DNA of 21,757 nt from UMGS172 sp045651745 (GCA_045651745.1 JAZRSW010000064.1:1-21757), one strand, 5' to 3'; numbered from the stretch's first letter, positions 7,251 through 16,220 are shown. The notes: generated from the letters alone by a model not told the origin. Program-made: numbers and translations.

Positions 7251-7279
7251 TTCAACAGAAATAAAAATAATGCTAAAAT
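7251..7279 (+). promoter_or_regulatory. Extended -10 promoter of the beta-mannosidase gene
   Basis: TTCAAC (7251-7256) and TAAAAT (7274-7279) are separated by 17 bp, with TG at 7271-7272. The palindrome-like ATCATAATGAT at about 7232-7242, just upstream of the -35, is a weak candidate regulator site. Confidence 0.5.
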
Positions 7280-7304
7280 TGTACAACTTAAAGGAGTGTC
7301 TATA

Positions 7305-9626
7305 ATGAATAAAATCAACTTAGACGGCAAATGGCAACTTTTTTTAGCAAAGCACGAAGAAGTGCAAAAAAGCGCAATAACTCCTAAAACCATTTCGGAA
7401 TTAGAGGCAACCGGCTTTAAGTCGATTGAAGCCAAAGTTCCTGGTAATTTTGAAATTGACCTTGAAAACAACGGTCTTTTAGACGATATATTCTTTGGAA
7501 TGAACACACTTAAAGCGCAGAAACTCGAGGACATTCATTTATTTTACTGTCGCAAATTCAGTGCGGACGGTATAAACAAAACTTCTGCAGAACTTAAATT
7601 CAACGGCATTGATACCGTTGCTGAGATTTATCTTAATAATAAACTTATTGCCGAAACAAAAAATATGATGATTGAGCACGTCATTGACGTTTCTGGGTTA
7701 TTGCTTGACGAAAACGAACTTGTTGTTCATATTTTGCCCATTTTCGTTGAGGCTGAAAAACACGTTCACGAAGCCGGCTCATACTCCCATTTTAAATATC
7801 ATTCGGCATCATTACACGTAAGAAAAGCCGCCCATATGTTCGGTTGGGATATAATGCCGAGAATACTTTCGGCAGGAATTTGGCGCTCGGTAGAACTTTT
7901 AGAAAAACCCGACGTCAAAATCGAGGACTGCTATATTTACACCCCTTCTGCAACAAAAGAAAAGGCACTCGTCTTTATCTATTACCGCTTAAAGTATGAG
8001 GGCAATATTAAAGATTATAAACTCAAAATCACCGCAAAATGCAAAGACAGTTTTTATGAAACAACTGTTGATGCCTGGCATTTTGAGGGGATGCATAAAT
8101 TCTTTATCGAAAATCCGTACCTTTGGTGGCCTAAAAATATGGGTGCCACTGACTTGTACGATTTTACCATTGAACTTTATCACAAAGACGTTAAGGTCGA
8201 CACAAGAGAACTTAAAATCGGCTTAAGGACCGTTAAATTGGAAAGAACAAGCCTTACCACCGACAACGGCGATGGCGAGTTCTGTTTTATAGTAAACGGC
8301 GTTAAAATGTTTGTTATGGGCACAAACTGGGTACCGCTCGATGCTCTTCATTCAAGAGATAAGGAACGCTTGCCTAAAGCACTCGAACTTTTGGACGATA
8401 TCGGCGTCAATATGGTTCGCTGTTGGGGTGGCAATGTCTATGAAGACCACGAGTTCTTCGATTTCTGTGACACTCACGGTATTGCCGTTTGGCAGGATTT
8501 CTCGCTCGGCTGCGCAATTTACCCGCAAGATGAAGAATTTTTAAGCGCTATAAGAGAAGAAACTTTCTCGATTGTGCCTAAACTTCGCAACCACCCGTCC
8601 CTCTTCCTTTGGGCAGGCGACAATGAAATAGACCTGGTTTATGCAACCTGGTCACCACTTGTAAAAAACCCTAACGACAACAAAATCACCCGTCAGGTTA
8701 TTCCCGACGCATTGCAAATTCTTGACCCTGCGCGTCCTTATATACCAAGTTCACCCTACATTGATGAGGTTGCATTCCAATCAAGAAAATTTCACCTTTT
8801 GCCTGAAGACCATTTGTGGGGTCCGCGTGACTATTATAAGGGCAAATATTATTTGAACTCAAAAGCACATTTTGCAAGTGAAACGGGTTACCACGGTTGT
8901 GTTTCACCCGAATCGGTTAAAAAGTTTATAAGCCAAGATAAAATTTGGCCTCACGAAAACAATAAGGAATGGTTGGTTCATGCAACCTGTATCGAAGCCA
9001 GTCCCGACGCTTCTTTTGCTTACAGAATTCCCTTAATGGTACATCAGGTCAGAGTTTTATTCGGTGATGTAGCCAAAGATTTTGAAACCTTCTCATTAGC
9101 CAGCCAAATTTCCCAAGCAGAAGCCTTCAAGTTCTTCATTGAACGTATAAGGCTTGGCAAATGGCGCACCACCGGCATAATCTGGTGGAACTTAATTGAC
9201 GGTTGGCCGCAGTTTTCCGACGCTATTGTTGACTACTATTTTAATAAAAAGGCGGCTTACGACTATGTGAAACGCAGTCAACAGCCCGTTTGCCTTATGT
9301 TCTCGGAGCCGGAAGACAACACAATTTACCTTTGCGGTGCAAATGAGTTTGATTGTGCAAAAAGTGTGACGTATAAAGTCTCCGATTTGACCGATGACAG
9401 TGTTGTCATTTCGGGTGAATTTGAATTAAAAGAATTCAGCACCGAAAAAATTGTACCTGTTTCGATTGATGACAACTTCCACTTCTATTTAATAGAGTGG
9501 GAATCAGACGGCGAAAAGCATTATAACCATTATGTATGCGGTCCGCTTAAATACGACCTTGACGAATACCTCCGCTTAGCAAACAAAGCCAATCTCTTCA
9601 ATCCCGACGGTTTTTCGGTTAAATAA
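7305..9626 (+). CDS. GH2 beta-mannosidase
   Basis: This 773-residue exo-glycosidase has no signal peptide. The GH2 layout is an N-terminal jelly-roll domain (GKWQLF near the start), an Ig-like domain, then the TIM barrel beginning near NGVKMFVMGTNWVP. The beta-mannosidase pattern ALELLDDIGVNMVRCWGGN precedes WAGDNEID, whose E441 is the general acid/base. FASETGYHG supplies the nucleophile E526. The length is near the family norm of 800-870. It releases mannose from non-reducing ends of beta-mannosides such as manno-oligosaccharides or the beta-Man of N-glycan cores. The ATG at 7305 follows AAAGGAG by 8 bases; the in-frame GTG at 7296 overlaps that site and is rejected. It is divergent from the AraC-ROK-SIS operon, which would handle the released sugar (inference). 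Confidence 0.88.
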   Translation: MNKINLDGKWQLFLAKHEEVQKSAITPKTISELEATGFKSIEAKVPGNFEIDLENNGLLDDIFFGMNTLKAQKLEDIHLFYCRKFSADGINKTSAELKFNGIDTVAEIYLNNKLIAETKNMMIEHVIDVSGLLLDENELVVHILPIFVEAEKHVHEAGSYSHFKYHSASLHVRKAAHMFGWDIMPRILSAGIWRSVELLEKPDVKIEDCYIYTPSATKEKALVFIYYRLKYEGNIKDYKLKITAKCKDSFYETTVDAWHFEGMHKFFIENPYLWWPKNMGATDLYDFTIELYHKDVKVDTRELKIGLRTVKLERTSLTTDNGDGEFCFIVNGVKMFVMGTNWVPLDALHSRDKERLPKALELLDDIGVNMVRCWGGNVYEDHEFFDFCDTHGIAVWQDFSLGCAIYPQDEEFLSAIREETFSIVPKLRNHPSLFLWAGDNEIDLVYATWSPLVKNPNDNKITRQVIPDALQILDPARPYIPSSPYIDEVAFQSRKFHLLPEDHLWGPRDYYKGKYYLNSKAHFASETGYHGCVSPESVKKFISQDKIWPHENNKEWLVHATCIEASPDASFAYRIPLMVHQVRVLFGDVAKDFETFSLASQISQAEAFKFFIERIRLGKWRTTGIIWWNLIDGWPQFSDAIVDYYFNKKAAYDYVKRSQQPVCLMFSEPEDNTIYLCGANEFDCAKSVTYKVSDLTDDSVVISGEFELKEFSTEKIVPVSIDDNFHFYLIEWESDGEKHYNHYVCGPLKYDLDEYLRLANKANLFNPDGFSVK

Positions 9627-9646
9627 TACGCTTTAAACTAAATAGC

Positions 9647-9692
9647 AAAAAATCCCCCGAGGTCTTGAATTTAAGACTTCGGGGAACTTTTT
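9647..9692. terminator. Bidirectional terminator
   Basis: CCCCGAGGTCTT (9655-9666) pairs with AAGACTTCGGGG (9673-9684). An A run precedes the stem and a T run follows it. It separates the convergent beta-mannosidase and polysaccharide polymerase genes. Confidence 0.85.
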
Positions 9693-9710
9693 ATTAAAAT
9701 TAAAAATCTA

Positions 9711-12257
9711 TTAAATTAAAACAACGCCCATTACGGAGATTTCATTCTTTTCCAACAACGAAACGATGTTGGCTATATCGGAATGATACGTTTCACCTTT
9801 ACGCTCAACAAGGATTACTGCATCGTTCAATTTGACGGTTTTAAAATTCTCAAATTTTGAATTAATGTCTTCAACCTTAACAAATGAGCATTTTTCACCT
9901 TTATCAGCTTGCAACTTATCAACAAACGCATCACATTTCTTGTTAAAGCCGACACTGTTAATAGTGCTGACAACGGCTACCGAAGAATAATTGTTTTTGC
10001 TTACGTTATTCATAATCATTTCTATTGCATAGCCAAAATCCGAAGACGAATGATTGGCGATATCATCAAGAACTGTAAGATTATATTCCTCATAGTCCTT
10101 TTTAGTAGCAACGGTGGGTTTAAATAAAACAAATGCCAAGACACCGCAAATTGAAAGCACAAAGCCAATAATTGCAAAAATCACGGCGTTGTTTTTAGGA
10201 GATGCCGAGTTAACTGCTACTTTTCCCACTTTTGCTTTTTCAGTAACGGTTGTTCCGCCAAGCAAGGTAAGGTTGTCAAGTTGAGAAACCTGCTCTGACG
10301 CTACATTAAGCAAATAATCTTCAACATAGCTTACTGCCTCGCCGGAAAACTCCTCATTATAAGATTTCACAAAAAAGTTAATAATGCCCGTATTTTTAAC
10401 AACCGCCGACGACACACTGCTGTTAAGGACACTGTAATCTAACTCTTTATTCGAATCAGTGCTTCCGGTGTATGAAAGAATGTCCTCTTTAGAGTATTTT
10501 TTCATAAGTTCTTCCAAAACGTATTCTTTAGAAAAGTCAGCACTGAGCATAGCGGATAACGTGTTTGCTACTGTCAAATCTTTCTCACTTTGAAGTTGCT
10601 CTGTTTCGCCTTGCTTTGCTGTCACAAGATATGAGCGCGAAACACAAATTATATCACGTCTCTGTTTTGCCTCGACAGGTTTTTCTGCTAATAAAAACCC
10701 TGCAACACCAAAAACCGCAGTTATTGCAATAATTATTGCAATAAAACGTTTTACTCCACACAAAATTTCATTTAATCCAAAATTCTTCAACATACCTTTA
10801 TAGTACCTCGCTTTGTTTTGTAAATAAAAATATATCGTTTGACGATTATAATTTTTGGTTAACACGATAGCGCCAAAATAACACACAATTACGATAGCCC
10901 AAAAACGCATCGTAAATATAAAACTCAACCATGCCGTTGCTTCGGCACGAGGGATAAAGAAAAGTGACGTAAGGCACATTAAAATTATAATTCGCCATAA
11001 GGTAGACCTTTTAAACTCAGTAACCATTAAAACCATCAAAATTCCAAGTATAATACTGAATATTATTATCCCCAAATATCCCCAATCCGCATAGGTTTCC
11101 AACAAGTAGGACGAACCCCAGCCGGAACCGTTAAGATAGTTAGGATGTACGACATAGGATAAACTATGCGCAAATGAACTTCCGTAAATGGCGTATATTT
11201 CATTATTACCTCTAACCATCGGTTCAGCACCGAAAAATAACTGGGATATTGAGCCGAATTTGAAATAATCAATAATACTGCCGAAAGTGTAATTCTTTGC
11301 GACTACGTCAGGCAGGTCGGGTATTGCATTATATCCTCTGCAAAGAACGTCAAAGGAAACACCCTGTTTGTAAAAGAAGTCTAAAATCCTGTCCCAAACA
11401 CCCATCTCAACCGACATACCTTCGCGCAGATAATTATACGCGGACAAGAATATGATTGCTACCGGCAAAACCAAAACCGTTGCAAAACGTTCAAACTTTC
11501 CAAACCATTTATTTGAATTTTCCAAAATATCGCGGAGCAAATAATATACCACCGCAAAAATAATGTTTAAAACAATTGGGTTGCGTACACCTACAATTAA
11601 CGATGGGATTGCGGAAAGCACATATACCGCTAAAGCAAAAAACGATTTTCGCTTAGACGGTAAAGTTGCAAGATATATGCACAACGTATACGGCATAAAG
11701 GCAATAAGCGCACTGACTGGTCCGGGCAGTTGAGATTTATAAGAGGTGTAGAACTCTACATACTCTTTCCCTTGCATAAGAATTAACTTTTCAGCCTCAC
11801 CCACAAGGTAAGCCACCATACACACGATATATGCTACCAACGAAACTAATTGGAGAGAATTTAAAAATTCGGGAGCACAGGTTGGCATTGGCTTTGCTTT
11901 CTCTTTTGCCAAAACATACTGATTTATGAAACCTGAGCCAACTCGAATTGACAATAACGAAATCAAAATTGCGCTCAGTGCAAAAAACGAGGCTTCCTTT
12001 CCAAGATACCACCACTCATAGCCTTTTACCATACTAATAACGGGACGCGAAAGCAAAAAAGTGAACAGTGTTATATGGAAAAATATGTTTACTATATATT
12101 TCTTCCAATTTAAAATACCTTCGATTAGGTTGCTCAAAAATACGCTAATTACACCAAGTAACAACAACGTAAGGTCAGGCACAATATAGCCGATTAAAGC
12201 CAGCCCTATTCCGACAACCAATAAGACACTTTTTATGTAGTATATAATTTTCAGCAT
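9711..12257 (-). CDS. Fusion: Wzy-like polysaccharide polymerase + Wzz-like chain-length domain + degenerate BY-kinase-like domain
   Basis: This single 848-residue frame carries three modules. Residues 1 to about 475 are a polytopic membrane protein with the features of O-antigen polymerase Wzy: many helices, a large loop around YNYLREG, and the late GSSYLLETYADWGYLG motif. Residues about 489-712 look like a Wzz/YveK co-polymerase: a membrane helix near 503-522, an outside segment of about 160 residues, and a second helix near 690-710. Residues 713-848 resemble the cytoplasmic BY-kinase (CpsD/YwqD type) fold, with FGYAIEMIMNN before it and NDAVILVERKGET near the end. The Walker A position reads NSVGFNKKC instead of GEGKST, and no Walker B is seen, so it should not bind ATP in the usual way. 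The ATG at 12257 follows GGGAGGTG by a long spacer. It is the last gene of the Stealth-GT4-polymerase operon. Confidence 0.8.
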   Translation of the reverse strand: MLKIIYYIKSVLLVVGIGLALIGYIVPDLTLLLLGVISVFLSNLIEGILNWKKYIVNIFFHITLFTFLLSRPVISMVKGYEWWYLGKEASFFALSAILISLLSIRVGSGFINQYVLAKEKAKPMPTCAPEFLNSLQLVSLVAYIVCMVAYLVGEAEKLILMQGKEYVEFYTSYKSQLPGPVSALIAFMPYTLCIYLATLPSKRKSFFALAVYVLSAIPSLIVGVRNPIVLNIIFAVVYYLLRDILENSNKWFGKFERFATVLVLPVAIIFLSAYNYLREGMSVEMGVWDRILDFFYKQGVSFDVLCRGYNAIPDLPDVVAKNYTFGSIIDYFKFGSISQLFFGAEPMVRGNNEIYAIYGSSFAHSLSYVVHPNYLNGSGWGSSYLLETYADWGYLGIIIFSIILGILMVLMVTEFKRSTLWRIIILMCLTSLFFIPRAEATAWLSFIFTMRFWAIVIVCYFGAIVLTKNYNRQTIYFYLQNKARYYKGMLKNFGLNEILCGVKRFIAIIIAITAVFGVAGFLLAEKPVEAKQRRDIICVSRSYLVTAKQGETEQLQSEKDLTVANTLSAMLSADFSKEYVLEELMKKYSKEDILSYTGSTDSNKELDYSVLNSSVSSAVVKNTGIINFFVKSYNEEFSGEAVSYVEDYLLNVASEQVSQLDNLTLLGGTTVTEKAKVGKVAVNSASPKNNAVIFAIIGFVLSICGVLAFVLFKPTVATKKDYEEYNLTVLDDIANHSSSDFGYAIEMIMNNVSKNNYSSVAVVSTINSVGFNKKCDAFVDKLQADKGEKCSFVKVEDINSKFENFKTVKLNDAVILVERKGETYHSDIANIVSLLEKNEISVMGVVLI

Positions 12258-12297
12258 TTGGAAAGTTCACCTCCCCTGCTTAATCAAAATATTCAAA

Positions 12298-13410
12298 CTA
12301 AAGATTTATAATTAAGTTCTCTATTTTCGAAATAATCACTTCGGGTGCAAAACGAACTGCGCCAATATGCGCTTTTTCTTTAAGTTCAACCAAAAACTCT
12401 TTATCGGTCAAAATTCGGCGCAATCCGTCGTATATTCCGTCCTCGCTATTTTTGACTAAAAGACCGTATTCTCCGTTATTCAAAATTTCAGAAGGACCGG
12501 TGCAGTTTGTAGCAACAATCGGTTTTTCCAACACCAACGCTTCTGCTACCGACAAAGGATATCCTTCCGCAAAAGATGAACATACATAAATATCACTTTG
12601 TCGTACATACGGATATGGGTTACTCTGAAATCCTAAAAACCTGACGGTTTCATTAAGTCCGTTTTCCTGACAGTAAGATTTCAAATTCTCCTCTTCCTCG
12701 CCCGTTCCAAGCAACCAAATTTTATGCAAAATTCCTTCATCTATCAATTTTTTGTGTGCTTGAAGCAACCGTATGTAACCTTTAACCTGTGCCAAACGGC
12801 CGACAGAACAAATAACGGGAACGTTTTCGTTATTTTCGGGGAACGAAACTTTTTCCTCTGATTTAGTTTGAATTTGAGGCTTATCAATAAAGTTATAAAT
12901 CACCTCGCCATTAACCAAGTCCCCAAAGCGCTTTTTGAACTGATTTAAAGCCAAAATGGATACAAAAACCACTTTGTTAAAACTTTTATATGTGTTTCTG
13001 TGCGCTTTTTCAGAGGGGTAATAAACCGAAAAATTGTCGTTTTCTACTACGTCGGTATGAACCCACGCAATCTTTTTCTTACAGGTACTTCCTGCTAAAA
13101 GTTGTGTTGAAAAGCCTTCTAAAAATCCAATTTCAACATCATATTTTCCGCGTATGAACAGTTTATATGTTAGCCAAGACGGAAGCCATTTAAGCATTCT
13201 CCAGAAAATTGCCCATTTACAGCGTCCCGGTTTCTTTATAATAGAACGGTAATGCACGTAATCGGGTAATTCGTCACGATAAATCCCCTCATTAATAATT
13301 GTACAAACAGTAACATCAAATTTATCTTTATCAATATTCTTGAGAATGTCAATCAGTACCCTTTCAGCACCGCCACCGCCTAAAGAACGGATTAAAAACA
13401 AAAGTTTCAT
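12298..13410 (-). CDS. GT4 family glycosyltransferase
   Basis: This 370-residue GT-B enzyme has the N-terminal acceptor-domain motif GGGGAERV (11-18). The C-terminal nucleotide-sugar domain has SVGRLAQVKG (R205 and K210 contact the donor phosphates) and the E-x7-E motif EGYPLSVAE (E282, E290). It is a retaining transferase acting on the cytoplasmic face of the membrane to extend a lipid-linked repeat unit. The donor sugar cannot be read from the sequence. GAGAGG precedes the ATG at 13410. It lies between the Stealth gene (41-base gap) and the polymerase fusion (40-base gap), so a role in the same surface polysaccharide is likely. Confidence 0.88.
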   Translation of the reverse strand: MKLLFLIRSLGGGGAERVLIDILKNIDKDKFDVTVCTIINEGIYRDELPDYVHYRSIIKKPGRCKWAIFWRMLKWLPSWLTYKLFIRGKYDVEIGFLEGFSTQLLAGSTCKKKIAWVHTDVVENDNFSVYYPSEKAHRNTYKSFNKVVFVSILALNQFKKRFGDLVNGEVIYNFIDKPQIQTKSEEKVSFPENNENVPVICSVGRLAQVKGYIRLLQAHKKLIDEGILHKIWLLGTGEEEENLKSYCQENGLNETVRFLGFQSNPYPYVRQSDIYVCSSFAEGYPLSVAEALVLEKPIVATNCTGPSEILNNGEYGLLVKNSEDGIYDGLRRILTDKEFLVELKEKAHIGAVRFAPEVIISKIENLIINL

Positions 13411-13451
13411 AAAAACCTCTCGAGTTTTCTTTTGAAAATTAAACTCCTTGC

Positions 13452-14450
13452 TTATTTTTCAAAAGAAGATTTTTCGGGCAAAATATCGTCCAAAAGTTTC
13501 TTGACCAAATCCCTTGTTCCTTCAAAGTCTTTAATTTCGTTGCGGTCGTTAAGGCAAATAATGGGATAGTTTTTGCCATGGATTATTTTTTCAATTTGCG
13601 GCCAAGGAAGCGCCAAGTTTGCCGAATGACATTCATCATAACGGGGATAAAACTTGCCTTCGCAAAGTTGCCACATCTTAAAAAGGAACTGCGCAACATC
13701 ACCTGTATTTCTGAAACGGTGCGACAAAGTCTGTTCTAATATCTCAGGTTCTTTTTCCCACAAGCTTTCCCAAGTTTCCTTTAAATAAGAAGCAGGACCG
13801 TGGGCACGGTAAAATCCGGGAATATAGTTCCAAGGCATCAGGCATATTGTTCTCATAAGATGCTGTTTATACTTAACATTGAACCATTTGCCGAAGTTTT
13901 TCTTAACTACTGTATTTTTATCAAAATGCTTATTAATTATATTCACCGCGTTCCAAATCGGGATATCGACAGTGTCCTCAAAAGGTTCTACGGGTGAAAA
14001 TGCCGCAATGTCACAAGGAAGACCGTTTTTAAAAAAATACTCTCTCTTTAAAGGCTTTAAAAAGAAAATGTCATCATTAAGATAAACAAAATGTTCAGAT
14101 AAATCGGAAATTTTATGAAGATTTACCTCAAACGGATTGCAACTGAACACAGGTAGATACTTTTCATCAATAAAATCTTTATGACAAACAATGTTTAACT
14201 TGGGATTTTCGGTATTAAGCCATTTGGGTAAATGTCCGTAAGTAATGAAATGAACCTTATTCACCCATGGAGTGAATTTTTCGATGCCACGAAAAACATA
14301 TTGTAAATTGTCCCAATCGCGAAAACGGGCAACGCTTTCATCACTGAATTCCGCTTCTGAATATTTTGCTTTATCCTTTTGCCATTCAACGTCATTGCCG
14401 TCAACCCAAGGCAAAACAAAATCTATTTTATATTCTTCATTATGTGACAT
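13452..14450 (-). CDS. Stealth-family capsular polysaccharide phosphotransferase
   Basis: This 332-residue protein shows the conserved regions of the Stealth family. CR1 is IDFVLPWVDGND (9-20). CR2 begins RFRDWDNLQYVFRGIEKF (42-59), continues through VHFITYGHLPKWL, and ends with HFVYLNDDIFFLKPL (the acidic pair is D126 and D127). CR3 lies around HGPASYLKETW, and a short CR4 sits near the end. Known members transfer hexose-1-phosphate to make phosphodiester-linked capsules, so the polymer here may contain sugar-phosphate links. The ATG at 14450 is chosen because GAGAGGG lies six bases upstream; an in-frame TTG at 14465 is upstream of that site. It is the first gene of the three-gene polysaccharide operon. 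Confidence 0.88.
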   Translation of the reverse strand: MSHNEEYKIDFVLPWVDGNDVEWQKDKAKYSEAEFSDESVARFRDWDNLQYVFRGIEKFTPWVNKVHFITYGHLPKWLNTENPKLNIVCHKDFIDEKYLPVFSCNPFEVNLHKISDLSEHFVYLNDDIFFLKPLKREYFFKNGLPCDIAAFSPVEPFEDTVDIPIWNAVNIINKHFDKNTVVKKNFGKWFNVKYKQHLMRTICLMPWNYIPGFYRAHGPASYLKETWESLWEKEPEILEQTLSHRFRNTGDVAQFLFKMWQLCEGKFYPRYDECHSANLALPWPQIEKIIHGKNYPIICLNDRNEIKDFEGTRDLVKKLLDDILPEKSSFEK

Positions 14451-14501
14451 AAAAAGCCCTCTCAATACTACCCCAAAGTAAAAATGAGTATACTCTAAAA
14501 T

Positions 14502-14530
14502 ATTATACTACTTTAACTTCGACAAAGCAA
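14502..14530 (-). promoter_or_regulatory. Sigma-A promoter of the polysaccharide operon
   Basis: On the minus strand TTGCTT (complement of 14525-14530) and TATAAT (complement of 14502-14507) have a 17-bp spacer. They point at the Stealth gene with a leader of about 45 bases. Confidence 0.65.
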
Positions 14531-14588
14531 GTGTTATTATTTTAAGGTATCTTTCCACCCTTATGCCTCAATAAGCCTGATGCAGTGC

Positions 14589-14617
14589 TTTACATTATCC
14601 TGAATTTGTGGTATAAT
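14589..14617 (+). promoter_or_regulatory. Sigma-A promoter of the asparaginase-like gene
   Basis: TTTACA (14589-14594) and TATAAT (14612-14617) have a 17-bp spacer. They lie upstream of the GTG start at 14649. Confidence 0.7.
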
Positions 14618-14648
14618 AATTATTAACAAAATCGAAAGAGATGAGCGT

Positions 14649-15818
14649 GTGAAAAAGATTCTCATTGTCCATACAGGCGGTACTATCGGATGTTTTGCTA
14701 AAACTAATGCCCGTGAAATGAGTCGCGAAAGTGCAAGTGAAATGCGACAATTATTGATTGAAAATTTCAAAAATTCGGTGTCACCGTATGCTCGATATTA
14801 TGAATTGCTGACGCCGTCTAAATTTTCTTGGGAAAACACCACTTTGAGTGAAAGTATGACCCTTGAAAATTTGACTGCAATTATAAAACATTTAAGAAAC
14901 GTACCGTCTAACGATTATGACGGCATTATCGTATTACACGGCACAGATACGTTGTCATTTTCGGCAGCAATGCTATCGGTCACTTTGAGTGATACCGAAA
15001 TCCCGATTGTTGCGGTTTCGGGCAACCGCCCACCGTCCGACCCATTATCCAACGCAAACGACAATTTCACCGCCGCCGTCGAATTGATTTGGTCCGGCCT
15101 TGCACCAAACGTGTATGTCACATATCGCAACTCTGATAATACAGTAAGGCTTTATTTGGCGTCCGCAATTATGCAGAGCGAAAACTACACTGATGACTTT
15201 CGCTCGGCTTCAGCCGACAAGGTTTTTGATTTAAAAACCACGCCCATTACCGAAGTTCTGACAAAATGTAAAAACTTTTCAAAGAATCGCAAATCTTTCC
15301 CTACAATAAACATTGACAGCATAAAAGAATTATCTGCACAAGTTTTGTTAATTAAACCTTACACCGGGTTAAGATACAGCGTTTATAAAGACTGTTTTGA
15401 CCAAGATAACCCCGATTCTTTTAAAGCAGTCGTACACGGAACTTATCATTCAGGCACGGTTTCTTGGCCAGGGCTGGTTTTAATGGAAGAAGCTCGCCGT
15501 CAGCGTGCTTTAAATAACATTTCCGAAGCAGAACGTATGGAAAGCATCGCAAAATCTAAGGCTAATTCCCCTCAATCTTTTAAATATTTAGCTGATATAT
15601 GTGAAAAACACGACGTGCCATTGATTATTGCCCCGAGTTTTCTTGGCAGCGACCAATATGAAACAATGAACGTTGTATCGGCTAATACTGACGCTCAACT
15701 TTTGAATATGACAACCGAAACGGCGTTTGCAAAGTTAACAGTTGCGCTGTCCTGTAATTTGTCCACAAAAAAAACAAAGGAATTTATAAACTTCCAAACA
15801 AATAATGAGTTTAATTAA
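14649..15818 (+). CDS. Asparaginase-like protein, divergent, catalytic lysine apparently replaced
   Basis: This 389-residue cytoplasmic protein has both asparaginase/glutaminase signatures: HTGGTIG (T12 is the usual nucleophile) and YDGIIVLHGTDTLSFSAAML (T99 and D100). A SGNRPPSDPLSNANDNF segment follows, equivalent to the family GSQ-P-SD-R-N region. In family members an R-L-Y motif is followed seven residues after the R-L-Y start by the triad Lys (RTTK in the E. coli enzyme). Here RLYLASAIMQSEN (167-179) puts a Gln, about Q176, at that place. The protein is also longer than the usual 320-340 residues, with extra C-terminal helices. It could be an amidase of altered specificity. The start is GTG with a weak GAGATGAG site. 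Confidence 0.7.
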   Translation: MKKILIVHTGGTIGCFAKTNAREMSRESASEMRQLLIENFKNSVSPYARYYELLTPSKFSWENTTLSESMTLENLTAIIKHLRNVPSNDYDGIIVLHGTDTLSFSAAMLSVTLSDTEIPIVAVSGNRPPSDPLSNANDNFTAAVELIWSGLAPNVYVTYRNSDNTVRLYLASAIMQSENYTDDFRSASADKVFDLKTTPITEVLTKCKNFSKNRKSFPTINIDSIKELSAQVLLIKPYTGLRYSVYKDCFDQDNPDSFKAVVHGTYHSGTVSWPGLVLMEEARRQRALNNISEAERMESIAKSKANSPQSFKYLADICEKHDVPLIIAPSFLGSDQYETMNVVSANTDAQLLNMTTETAFAKLTVALSCNLSTKKTKEFINFQTNNEFN

Positions 15819-15826
15819 TTTGTTTG
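15795..15826. other. Stem-loop over the stop codon of the asparaginase-like gene
   Basis: CAAACAAAT (15795-15803) and ATTTGTTTG (15818-15826) form a perfect 9-bp AT-rich stem around a 14-base loop with the stop codon at its edge. An A run rather than a T run follows, so it is at best a weak terminator and may be a processing or stability hairpin. Confidence 0.4.
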
Positions 15827-15857
15827 ATAATAAAAAACCGTTTATAAAAAATAAACC

Positions 15858-15886
15858 TTTACAGAATTCACAAATTGTGGTAAAAT
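15858..15886 (+). promoter_or_regulatory. Sigma-A promoter of the 94-residue protein gene
   Basis: TTTACA (15858-15863) and TAAAAT (15881-15886) are 17 bp apart. A leader of about 30 bases carries AAAGGAGG at 15907-15914. Confidence 0.65.
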
Positions 15887-15922
15887 AATTTGACATCAAA
15901 TTTTCCAAAGGAGGAAATAAAA

Positions 15923-16207
15923 ATGGCTGATAATTTTCTCACTTATAAGGGTCGCCCGATGGTAAGAAGCAAGGATACCATTTATTACGGCAACCCCGCT
16001 GATAAGTATATTGTTATGATTAAAATCAACTCCACTAAAGAGGTTGGAGAAGTTGCAGTTGCTGATAAGGTCACCGTTCAGATGATTTCGTCCGACCAAG
16101 ACGTACCTGCTAAGGACCGAATTATCAAGAAAAGTGAAAAGGCAGGTCTTTATGCCGCGCTCGACATCGGTGCAATCTGGCTTGACAGAGCCTTAAAAAG
16201 CGAATAA
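15923..16207 (+). CDS. Conserved small protein of unknown function (94 aa)
   Basis: The ATG at 15923 lies 8 bases after a near-perfect AAAGGAGG, and the gene has its own promoter and terminator, so it is a real, probably well-expressed gene. The protein starts MADNFLTYKGRPMVRSKDTI and has a beta-rich first half (IVMIKINST, VTVQMIS). A basic DRIIKKSEK segment and a C-terminal helix (ALDIGAIWLDRALKSE) follow. There are no cysteines, membrane helices or signal peptide. I recall similar proteins across gut Clostridia annotated as hypothetical, without a known function. The 58-aa gene on the other strand shares its terminator. Confidence 0.75.
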   Translation: MADNFLTYKGRPMVRSKDTIYYGNPADKYIVMIKINSTKEVGEVAVADKVTVQMISSDQDVPAKDRIIKKSEKAGLYAALDIGAIWLDRALKSE

Positions 16208-16220
16208 GCTCTAATGTATT

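Noticed and set aside
10790..10793. Possible separate wzz gene starting at the internal ATG (codon 489) of the polymerase fusion
   Set aside because: There is no stop between the modules and no properly spaced ribosome binding site before this ATG (AAAGGT touches it directly). A single fused protein is the simpler reading, though internal initiation cannot be excluded.
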